This document shows positions 8,194 to 13,684 of a DNA stretch of 13,684 bases, piece by piece; the first letter of the stretch is position 1, and the number at the start of each line of letters is the position of its first letter. Both the position numbers and the translations under genes were made by a program. This stretch comes from an uncultured Clostridia bacterium. Its GTDB lineage: Bacteria > Bacillota > Clostridia > Oscillospirales > Ruminococcaceae. A model generated the notes under the pieces. It saw nothing but the letters and a program-made list of their open reading frames with translations, was not told the DNA's origin and made no database searches. The stretch is from assembly GCA_947624425.1 (NCBI GenBank), contig CANQKG010000017.1:1-13684 (forward strand), given 5' to 3'.

Positions 8194-10313
8194 AAGCTTC
8201 CGCCTCCCGCTTCAGGGGCGTTGACAGCCCCGTAACGCAGCCCGATCTTGCTCAGCCGATCCAGAACATGCCGGCTGTCTTTCAGATTGGTCTGGCTCAG
8301 GCAGAGATACAGCTCGCCGTTTTTGCCCAGCCCGAATTCGTCGGTGTTCCGGATCAGGCGGGTGATCTTGTTGGACACCTCCACCCGATGCTCGGGCAGC
8401 GTGTCGATCAGCAGCAGAACATATTCGCTGGTGCCGCTTTGGGACATTTCCTCCTTCACCCGGATCAGCTGAGAGAAGTACTCGTTCTTGAGGATCTGGC
8501 TGCCCGGCAGGTACTTCTCGGTCTCGGTTTTGGAGTCATACTCCAGCGCGCGGATCAGCGAGATCTTAATCAGGCCGCAGATGATCTTAATCAGGTTCTC
8601 GTAATAAACCGACATCTGCTCATGGGTCGTTTTCTTTAGGGTGATCAGGGCAAAGGGCGTATCGTCGCGGTAGATGATGGTGGCATATTCCGGATAGCCC
8701 AGCAGCCGGTCCTTGTTTGCCCATACCTCGCCGTCCTTCAGGTGAGGGAGCATCTGGTCAAGCGCAGAGATCTTCAGGGATTTCTCGGTCACGCGGAAGA
8801 TCTCCTTCGAGCAGATGACAAGGCGGGCGTAATTCATGCTTTCCTCGCAGCGGTAGATGCAGACCGAGTTGTTCTCCAGCACGCCCTCCAGCGCGTGGAG
8901 CGCCTCCAGAATGATGTACTCCACCGTTGTGCTGTCCAGCTTTTTCACGATGTCAAAAAGCCGTCCGAAGCTGTCGCGGTAGGACATGATCTGGGTGCGG
9001 TACTGCTCCTTGTTCTGCAGGGTGCTGACATAGAATTCGTTGAGGGTCAGGTATTTGTCCTCCAGCACGCCGATCTCATCCTTCAGCGCGGCGTTGTCGT
9101 TGCGCAGGTGATCCTTTACATAGCCGGTGACCGCGCCGATCAGGAAGAAAAAGACATAGGGAAGCCAGGTGTCGATATCAAGGGCAACGGCCTCCCACTT
9201 CGGCTGGTTCGCGATAAACGCGGCAAGCAGGGAAACGCTTGCCAGCGCCGAGGCGGCAAGGCCGGTTTTCATGCCGTGTATAATGCCCATGATGACGATG
9301 TACAGAAGGCGGAAGTCGATATAATTAAACTGCACCGTGGTCGAGGTGATCCGCAGCAGCAGCTCCATGATCAAAAAGCCCAAAATCAGCTCCACCAGCT
9401 TGATCACAAAGGAGTGGCGCGCCAGAAACGTCCGGAGCTTTTCCGCCGGGCCGACCTTTTCGGCCGTCACGTTTTCATTGGAGCCTTTGATCAGCCTTGG
9501 CATATCGTCCTGCAGGCGGATCAGGGGGATCCAGTCGTATTCCTGTTTGATTGCCCGCGGGTCGAACTTCACGTCGGCCGTCACGGGATAGGTCGTATAG
9601 GAAAGCCGCACCGTGGGAAACTGCTCTTTCAGCAGCTCGCCAAGCTGTTCGAAGGTCAGCGTGTCTGCGGGCGGGATATCAATCTCGTCGTAAAGCAGCG
9701 TCCAGCTTTCGCAGATGCGCAGCAGGATCTCGCTCAGATCCCGCTCGGACAGGAAGCCGCAAAGCTGATCCTTTGCGCCGTAGAGGTGGACCAAGCTTTT
9801 TGCCCGCGCCTCGGCTATGGCGTTCCCCACCACCGACGAGGCCTCGCCGTATCCGTAGATGGAAGGAACGCTGCATTTGATGATGGACATTCCCTTGGAG
9901 TTCCGGTAGTAGTCGCAAAGCATATCCAGCGATTCGAAAAGCAGGGTGAGGTCATGCTCCGGCATATGGTTGTCTTCGATCCCGCAATGCTTCGGCTGCA
10001 CATAGACCACCTGATTGATCTCATGCTCCGCGCATATTTTCAGCAGATTTTCCAGATCCTGATATTCGCCGTAGTAGGGAGCTTTTTGGTACAGCTCCTG
10101 CGAGAAAAACACAACCACGTTGAAGCTGTAGGAATGGAAGATCCGCTCAAATTCATCCGAAGAGGGAGAAATGCGGAAGGGCGTGATCTTCTTGCCCAGT
10201 ATTTCATGATTGAGTGCGTTGGAGGCATACGCCACATTATGTCCTCCGCCGATCAGCGCCTCTGCGGCGGAACCGGTCAGATAGGATAAGCATCCCGTAA
10301 ATAAAAGATCCAT
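8190..10313 (-). CDS. pelD: PelD, c-di-GMP receptor with N-terminal SDR/epimerase-like domain
   Basis: A 707-residue fusion, much longer than Pseudomonas PelD (about 455). Residues 1-270 resemble an extended SDR (NAD-dependent epimerase): a first beta strand and T-G-C-L-S-Y-L loop, and S-I-Y-G-Y-G at 151-156. The glycine motif is degraded and I find no clear catalytic YxxxK, so it may be non-enzymatic. Four membrane helices follow (about 301-322, 332-348, 351-370, 383-399), then a coiled linker, a GAF domain (about 440-590) and a degenerate GGDEF domain (about 608-700). The GGDEF motif is replaced by K-N-G-E-L (664-668), which cannot be a normal cyclase site, while the inhibitory-site motif R655-N-T-D658 is kept at the correct spacing. 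That is how PelD binds c-di-GMP and switches on Pel synthesis. Starts one base after the HD-GYP stop, with AAAGGGG upstream. Confidence 0.9.
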   Translation of the reverse strand: MDLLFTGCLSYLTGSAAEALIGGGHNVAYASNALNHEILGKKITPFRISPSSDEFERIFHSYSFNVVVFFSQELYQKAPYYGEYQDLENLLKICAEHEINQVVYVQPKHCGIEDNHMPEHDLTLLFESLDMLCDYYRNSKGMSIIKCSVPSIYGYGEASSVVGNAIAEARAKSLVHLYGAKDQLCGFLSERDLSEILLRICESWTLLYDEIDIPPADTLTFEQLGELLKEQFPTVRLSYTTYPVTADVKFDPRAIKQEYDWIPLIRLQDDMPRLIKGSNENVTAEKVGPAEKLRTFLARHSFVIKLVELILGFLIMELLLRITSTTVQFNYIDFRLLYIVIMGIIHGMKTGLAASALASVSLLAAFIANQPKWEAVALDIDTWLPYVFFFLIGAVTGYVKDHLRNDNAALKDEIGVLEDKYLTLNEFYVSTLQNKEQYRTQIMSYRDSFGRLFDIVKKLDSTTVEYIILEALHALEGVLENNSVCIYRCEESMNYARLVICSKEIFRVTEKSLKISALDQMLPHLKDGEVWANKDRLLGYPEYATIIYRDDTPFALITLKKTTHEQMSVYYENLIKIICGLIKISLIRALEYDSKTETEKYLPGSQILKNEYFSQLIRVKEEMSQSGTSEYVLLLIDTLPEHRVEVSNKITRLIRNTDEFGLGKNGELYLCLSQTNLKDSRHVLDRLSKIGLRYGAVNAPEAGGGSL

Positions 10314-10314
10314 G

Positions 10315-12207
10315 TTAGCCCCTTTCCTCGGCGCCGGTTTCCGAATCCGGATGGTAGGTCAGATATAATTCGTATATCCTGTCCTTTGCGTCGATGAATG
10401 ATTTTACCACGTCTTCGTCAAAAAAGTCGCCCGAGTGTTCCGACAGGTAGGAAACGGCGCCCTCAAAGCTCCACGCTTCTTTATAACTGCGTTTGGAAAC
10501 AAGCGCGTCGAACACGTCGGCAACCGCCACGATTTTCGCGGGAATGGAGATATCCGACCCTTTCAGCCCAAGATATCCGCTTCCGTCCATATGTTCATGG
10601 TGGTCCCGCGCAACCCGCGCGGCCATTTTGAAGAATTCGTCCTCCTCGCTGCTCAGCAGCTGATAGCCGTAAATGTTATGCTTTTTGATCTCCTCAAATT
10701 CCTCTTCGGTCAGCCTTCCGATCTTAAAGAGGATATGCTCGGGAATACAGATTTTGCCGATATCATGGAGCAGGGCGGCCTTTGCGATCCGGGCGGCGCG
10801 CTGATTGCCCATCCCCATGGCGTAGCTGATGATCCGGCTGTATTCGGACACATGGAAGGAGTGCCTGTCTTTCCCGTACACCTTTTTCATAATCATCCGG
10901 TAAAACTCGGCCAGCGCCTCGCGGCTGTCGCCCGGGATCCCGGCAAGCTCCCCGATCGGCAAAAGCTCCCGGTCAAAGGGCGGCGTTTCGGCGCCCGGAG
11001 CGCTCTGCAAGGCTTCCTCGGGCTCATCCGGTGTGCTGTCCGGCTTGGGCTGACGGAACAAAAAGGAAGACCTGCCCGGCTTTTTGACCCGTTCCTCCCG
11101 ATTTTCGGAATGGTACCACTGCACGGCGACCAGCGTGTAGATCGCGGCGGCCGCCCCAAAGGCGAGCGGCTGCCAGGTGACCTTCTGCAAAGCAACCGAA
11201 CCCCACAGCAGCAGATCCACACACCAGAACACGATGCTTGCCACGCAGTAAGCGTCGGTGAGGGATCGGCGGTGCTTTGTGAGAATTTGGAACACAAACA
11301 GCAAATCGACCGCCTGCAAAAATATGCCGGAGTAGAGGAGGATAAAGAAGAAGATGTTTTTTCCGAGCAGCAGGATACAAAATGCATAGAGAATGTGGAT
11401 CAGCAAAATGGTTTCGGTTTTGGTATCCCAGGCGCCGGCGCGCAAAGCAGGCTCCAAAAATACGGCGGTGGAGACCAGCAGCGCGAGAAACACTTTGATG
11501 TTAAAGAGAATGTGCGGAGCGGCGGAAAGCGGCGCATACTCCAAACCGAACACCGCGATCGCCGCCGGAAAAGCGGCCAGCGCCACCAGAGTCGGCGTGC
11601 GCATCTTCCTGCCGCCCGCCGCAAGGCAGAAAAACAGACAGCCGAGAAACAGCGTCGCGCCAAGCGCAAGAATACCGAAAAAGGCAAATGGAACATTGGA
11701 CGCCGTATACAGCTTTTCTCCGCTCGGCCGGAGCCGGATATCAAAGCTGTCGGACAGCGGCGAATAAAGCAGGATCGACAGGGTCCTGCCCGCCATAGCT
11801 TCCCCGAGCGGGACGACAATGCAGGAGGACCCGGACGGTCTGTCCCCGTCCATGTTGTCAAACAGTCCCTCGCCCGCCACGCTGATCCTGGCCGTCGCGT
11901 GTGAGGAACGGATCACAAGATCGCAGGGCAGTGTATCGGGCAGCACCGCTTCTATATATATGTATTTGTCACTTGCTTTTTTCTTGATTTCTTTGATTTC
12001 ATCGGCTGTGTTCATGTGATATTCGGACGCCACTACCTTCGCATGGGAGGTGAAGCAGTACCGGATGTCCTTGAAGGTCATCGCGTCCTCGCTGCTGCTC
12101 AGGGAAAACTGCGCCACATAAGAAAAGAAGAGGATAATGATAAGCAATAGGATCATCAAAAGCACTTTTCTTTGACTGAAAAAGCCTTTGTGATCGTATG
12201 CCGTCAT
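10315..12207 (-). CDS. Membrane sensor HD-GYP protein, probable c-di-GMP phosphodiesterase
   Basis: A 630-residue protein. A membrane helix (about 14-35) leads to an extracytoplasmic domain (36-168), then about seven membrane helices (172-365), a proline-rich linker (375-415), and an HD-GYP domain (about 440-620). Seen: H449, the H481-D482-I-G-K485 core, H510-x-x-x-G, H536-H537-E, D541-G-S-G-Y545, and V-A-D564-V-F-D567-A-L. These are the metal ligands and signature of HD-GYP enzymes, which linearise c-di-GMP. The last signature residue is Leu, not Pro (GYL). The layout recalls 7TMR-DISM receptors, but the outer domain is not one I can name. The ribosome site GAGGAGG is strong; a 34-base gap separates it from the previous gene. 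Placed before pelD, it most likely lowers the messenger that PelD and the leader riboswitches read. Confidence 0.87.
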   Translation of the reverse strand: MTAYDHKGFFSQRKVLLMILLLIIILFFSYVAQFSLSSSEDAMTFKDIRYCFTSHAKVVASEYHMNTADEIKEIKKKASDKYIYIEAVLPDTLPCDLVIRSSHATARISVAGEGLFDNMDGDRPSGSSCIVVPLGEAMAGRTLSILLYSPLSDSFDIRLRPSGEKLYTASNVPFAFFGILALGATLFLGCLFFCLAAGGRKMRTPTLVALAAFPAAIAVFGLEYAPLSAAPHILFNIKVFLALLVSTAVFLEPALRAGAWDTKTETILLIHILYAFCILLLGKNIFFFILLYSGIFLQAVDLLFVFQILTKHRRSLTDAYCVASIVFWCVDLLLWGSVALQKVTWQPLAFGAAAAIYTLVAVQWYHSENREERVKKPGRSSFLFRQPKPDSTPDEPEEALQSAPGAETPPFDRELLPIGELAGIPGDSREALAEFYRMIMKKVYGKDRHSFHVSEYSRIISYAMGMGNQRAARIAKAALLHDIGKICIPEHILFKIGRLTEEEFEEIKKHNIYGYQLLSSEEDEFFKMAARVARDHHEHMDGSGYLGLKGSDISIPAKIVAVADVFDALVSKRSYKEAWSFEGAVSYLSEHSGDFFDEDVVKSFIDAKDRIYELYLTYHPDSETGAEERG

Positions 12208-12241
12208 AAAAATCCTCCTCTCTTACCGTGGTGACCCGATA

Positions 12242-13168
12242 TCAGATGATATTGCGGATATTGACATTGGGCGAGATACTCGGCGTATCGTCCTCCTCGG
12301 CAGGCTCGGCCGCCTCGGCGCCCTTATTTTCCTTGGCGGGCGCTTCCTCGGCCGGATGCTCCGCCTCCTGGGTCTTGATCGGAACGATCCGCGATTCGCG
12401 CAGCTTCCGGATGGTGCTCAGAATGGAGAACCGGTCTTCCTCCGGCTCTTCTACGGTCTCTTCCGGCTCTTCCTCCGCTTCTTCCTCCGGCTCTTCATCG
12501 TAATCCTTATCCAGCTCGGTTAGGATGCCGTTGAGCTCGTTTGCGATGCCGGTTCTGCGCTCCACGATCTCGGCAAGGTGGCTGTCCAGCTCACGGTTGG
12601 AGCTTTCCATCTCACCGTAAACCTGCAGGATATGATCGGCATAGGAGATAAAGCTGTTCTTGCTCTCCTGCTGCTTGAGGATGTTCTGCCGCGACAGTTC
12701 GGTCAAAAGCTCCTCGTAGGAGTTCCACTTCTGCCAGAATTCATCCAGGAAGTTTTTGAGGTTGTCCTTGGTCTTCTGCTTTGCGATGTGCATATCCTCA
12801 TAGGCGGATTTGCAGATGTTGCCGATATCGTCGAAGGTGGTTTCCTCTTTCGGCTCCTCGGCTGCGGCGCTCAGCTCGCTCAAGCGGCTGTTGAGGGAGG
12901 CGATCTTCTGCGACAGCTCCTGCTTTTCCTGCTCGGAATCGGTCAGCTTCTGCTGCAGCTGCGCCACCAGCTCGGCGTTTTCGGACGCGCCTTCTGGCAT
13001 TTGTCCGTCCTCCCGGGCGGCGGAAGCCTCCTCCAGCTCGCCCCGCGCTTTTTCCAGCTCGGCGGTCAGCTGCTTCACCTGGCGTTCCAGCTTGACGTTT
13101 TGTGATTCCAGGAAGCCGACGCTTTCATCCACTTCCTGCACATTGTAGCCCCAGAACGATTTTTTCAT
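12242..13168 (-). CDS. DivIVA-like coiled-coil protein, first gene of the pel operon
   Basis: A 308-residue, acidic, soluble protein. It starts M-K-K-S-F-W-G-Y-N-V-Q-E-V-D, matching the F-x-G-Y-x-x-x-E-V-D start of DivIVA-domain proteins, which bind curved membrane and act as scaffolds. A long coiled coil covers about 15-105. A second helical block (about 113-220, from T-F-D-D-I-G-N-I-C-K-S-A-Y-E) follows, then a Glu-rich stretch (about 225-245), a short basic helix, a second Ala/Glu-rich linker, and a conserved-looking tail ending N-V-N-I-R-N-I-I. The ATG at 13166-13168 is preferred over an upstream TTG at 13186, because that TTG sits in the spacer before AAGGAG. Not a known Pel component; a scaffold or polar-localisation role for the synthase is inference. 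Confidence 0.75.
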   Translation of the reverse strand: MKKSFWGYNVQEVDESVGFLESQNVKLERQVKQLTAELEKARGELEEASAAREDGQMPEGASENAELVAQLQQKLTDSEQEKQELSQKIASLNSRLSELSAAAEEPKEETTFDDIGNICKSAYEDMHIAKQKTKDNLKNFLDEFWQKWNSYEELLTELSRQNILKQQESKNSFISYADHILQVYGEMESSNRELDSHLAEIVERRTGIANELNGILTELDKDYDEEPEEEAEEEPEETVEEPEEDRFSILSTIRKLRESRIVPIKTQEAEHPAEEAPAKENKGAEAAEPAEEDDTPSISPNVNIRNII

Positions 13169-13177
13169 TTTCCTACA

Positions 13178-13183
13178 CTCCTT
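13178..13183 (-). promoter_or_regulatory. Ribosome binding site deciding the start of the DivIVA-like gene
   Basis: AAGGAG lies 9 bases before the ATG at 13166-13168. It overlaps the codons that an upstream TTG start would use, which argues for the ATG start. Confidence 0.75.
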
Positions 13184-13207
13184 CAAATGTTTTTATGCTT
13201 TATGGTG

Positions 13208-13257
13208 AAAGGAAACCGGCTGCAAGTACACACCGGAGTGTGTATCGTGCAGCCGGT
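13208..13257 (-). terminator. Intrinsic terminator of riboswitch 2 (gene-proximal)
   Basis: On the minus strand, ACCGGCTGCA (13257-13248) pairs with TGCAGCCGGT (13224-13215) as a perfect 10-bp stem. Above a small internal loop lies a second stem, TACACAC with GTGTGTA, closed by a TCCG loop. Downstream is TTTCCTTTC, an interrupted U tract. The 5' arm is also the 3' part of the aptamer, so the hairpin can form only when the aptamer does not. It ends about 40 bases before the first gene's start codon. Confidence 0.82.
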
Positions 13258-13327
13258 CGATCATACAACAAAGGTTGTTTAGACACCATGGCTTTGCGTC
13301 TCAGCATTTCTGCTGATTTGCCGATAC
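13242..13327 (-). ncRNA. c-di-GMP-I (GEMM-I) riboswitch aptamer 2, gene-proximal
   Basis: An 86-nt RNA element read on the minus strand. Closing helix P1 is GTATCG with CGATAC. Inside are GGCAAA, a perfect TCAGCA/TGCTGA stem capped by a GAAA tetraloop, then GACGCAAAGCC, the most conserved GEMM-I string. A second arm carries GTCTAAA and TATGATC around an ACAAC/GTTGT hairpin, matching the tetraloop receptor. The base before CAAA is G, as expected for c-di-GMP and not for the cGAMP-type variant, which has A there. The 3' edge reads GGCTGC-A-CGATAC; the extra A before P1 is unusual. It differs from aptamer 1 by one base. Confidence 0.92.
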
Positions 13328-13353
13328 GGTAGACTTGGATTGACCGTACAGTG

Positions 13354-13403
13354 AAAGAAAACCGGCTGCAAGCACACACCGGAGTGTGTATCGTGCAGCC
13401 GGT
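13354..13403 (-). terminator. Intrinsic terminator of riboswitch 1 (promoter-proximal)
   Basis: Same design as the second copy: ACCGGCTGCA (13403-13394) pairs with TGCAGCCGGT (13370-13361). A 6-bp ACACAC/GTGTGT inner stem with a TCCG loop sits above it, and TTTCTTTC follows the stem. Its 5' arm lies in aptamer 1, so ligand binding should block it and let polymerase proceed. Confidence 0.82.
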
Positions 13404-13473
13404 CGATCATACAACAAAGGTTGTTTAGACACCATAGCTTTGCGTCTCAGCATTTCTGCTGATTTGCCGATAC
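13388..13473 (-). ncRNA. c-di-GMP-I (GEMM-I) riboswitch aptamer 1, promoter-proximal
   Basis: An 86-nt aptamer with all the parts seen in the second copy: GTATCG/CGATAC closing helix, GGCAAA, GAAA-capped 6-bp stem, GACGCAAAGC, and a receptor arm with GTCTAAA and TATGATC. The only base change from copy 2 turns AAAGCC into AAAGCT, replacing a G-C pair with the GGC strand by a G-U wobble, which might weaken it slightly. It starts about 70 nt downstream of the predicted transcription start. Confidence 0.92.
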
Positions 13474-13507
13474 AGTATTGTATTACCATACGGTTCATTT
13501 TATGTGG

Positions 13508-13531
13508 GGATCGCCTTTTAGGGACACACCA
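13508..13531 (-). repeat. Short leader repeat, copy A
   Basis: On the minus strand this reads TGGTGTGT then CCCTAAAAGGCGATCC. It matches copy B at the window end in 20 of 22 aligned bases apart from a 3-base gap. It lies in the untranslated leader between the predicted transcription start and aptamer 1. Function unknown. Confidence 0.45.
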
Positions 13532-13549
13532 TTTTGTCGATACACGAAA

Positions 13550-13578
13550 ATTTTATACCCAAAATTCCGAATTGTCAA
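13550..13578 (-). promoter_or_regulatory. Housekeeping-type (sigma-A) promoter of the pel operon
   Basis: A perfect -35 TTGACA (13578-13573) and -10 TAAAAT (13555-13550) are spaced by 17 bp, within AT-rich DNA. Initiation is expected near 13543, giving a leader of about 375 nt that contains both riboswitches before the first start codon. No other promoter of this quality is seen in the region. Confidence 0.85.
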
Positions 13579-13662
13579 GCATTTTTTTGCGAAAAATTCA
13601 AAATTTTTCTGCGATGTCAATTGATATGACCCATTTGCTTTCAGAAAAGAAATTCCCTGTAT
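13579..13662. other. AT-rich non-coding stretch upstream of the promoter
   Basis: No credible coding frame is seen. Minus-strand A and T runs flank the -35 box, which could act as an UP-like element. A second TTGACA at 13615-13620 has no matching -10 at a usable distance. Confidence 0.5.
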
Positions 13663-13684
13663 GGTATCGTCTTTTAGGGCACCA
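13663..13684 (-). repeat. Short upstream repeat, copy B (at the window edge)
   Basis: On the minus strand this reads TGGTG then CCCTAAAAGACGATACC, matching copy A. It touches the window edge and may be longer. Whether it belongs to a neighbouring leader or operator cannot be judged here. Confidence 0.4.

Larger units (their letters stand above)
13205..13473 (-). repeat. Tandem direct repeat holding the two complete riboswitches
   Basis: Units 13205-13327 and 13351-13473 are 123 bp each, offset by 146 bp, and differ at only three places: 13212/13358 in the U tract, 13227/13373 in the inner terminator stem, and 13290/13436 in the aptamer. Each unit is a whole switch, aptamer plus terminator. 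The 23-bp spacer (13328-13350) shows no further match. This points to duplication of a complete unit, either recent or kept alike by conversion. Confidence 0.93.

Noticed and set aside
8742..10289. 515-codon plus-strand open frame opposite pelD
   Set aside because: Shadow of pelD produced by GC-biased codons; it reads as His/Gln/Arg-rich with no domain pattern.
4019..10313. Cellulose or PNAG synthesis cluster
   Set aside because: No GT2 synthase (BcsA or IcaA/PgaC type) is present; the GT4 enzyme, PelG-type flippase and PelD order fit Pel only.
10435..11904. 489-codon plus-strand open frame opposite the HD-GYP gene
   Set aside because: Low-complexity basic translation opposite a gene with intact HD-GYP motifs.
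13169..13186. Upstream TTG start for the DivIVA-like gene
   Set aside because: It would place the AAGGAG ribosome site inside the coding region and adds six residues ahead of the family's normal N terminus.
13242..13473. cGAMP-type (GEMM-Ib) riboswitches
   Set aside because: The discriminating position before CAAA is G in both copies, as in c-di-GMP sensors; the cGAMP type is expected to have A.
13205..13473. CRISPR array or insertion-sequence ends
   Set aside because: Only two long units, each folding as a riboswitch; no short repeat/spacer pattern and no transposase.
13301..13498. 65-codon minus-strand open frame across the leader
   Set aside because: It lies over aptamer 1 and its terminator; the structured RNA explains this sequence and no good ribosome site is present.

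Overview
The window reads as one long minus-strand operon from a Gram-positive bacterium, most likely a member of the Clostridia. The reasons are strong GGAGG-type ribosome binding sites, tight and overlapping gene packing, a DivIVA-type protein, a CotH-family kinase, a lipoprotein signal, and a Pel polysaccharide cluster without the outer-membrane genes pelB and pelC. The species cannot be named from the sequence. All genes run from high to low coordinates.

Right end (13187-13684) is the control region. A consensus-like promoter (TTGACA, 17 bp, TAAAAT; 13550-13578) is followed by two almost identical c-di-GMP-I (GEMM-I) riboswitch aptamers (13388-13473 and 13242-13327). They lie in a tandem repeat with a 146-bp period and 3 differences in 123 bp. 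The 3' part of each aptamer is also the 5' arm of a long GC-rich hairpin followed by an interrupted U tract. Aptamer and terminator therefore exclude each other, which predicts an ON switch used twice in series.

The transcript then encodes, in order: a DivIVA-like coiled-coil protein; a membrane HD-GYP (c-di-GMP phosphodiesterase type) protein; PelD, a c-di-GMP receptor fused to an N-terminal SDR/epimerase-like domain; PelE; a membrane-anchored PelA-like polysaccharide deacetylase; the PelF glycosyltransferase; the PelG flippase-like protein; a CotH-family lipoprotein; a VTC-type polyphosphate polymerase domain protein; and the first 24 codons of a further gene that leaves the window at its left edge. 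From pelD to cotH the genes abut or overlap by 1 to 25 bases.

The main result is that one operon carries three separate c-di-GMP connections. RNA sensing in the leader (two riboswitches) would set transcription, PelD would gate polymer synthesis through a retained RxxD I-site, and the HD-GYP protein would remove the messenger. The expected circuit is c-di-GMP-activated Pel synthesis with built-in negative feedback. The CotH and VTC-domain genes at the distal end suggest a phosphate-based surface or polymer modification tied to the same switch. Pel assignments rest on gene order, motifs, lengths and membrane topology as read by eye; no database search was possible.
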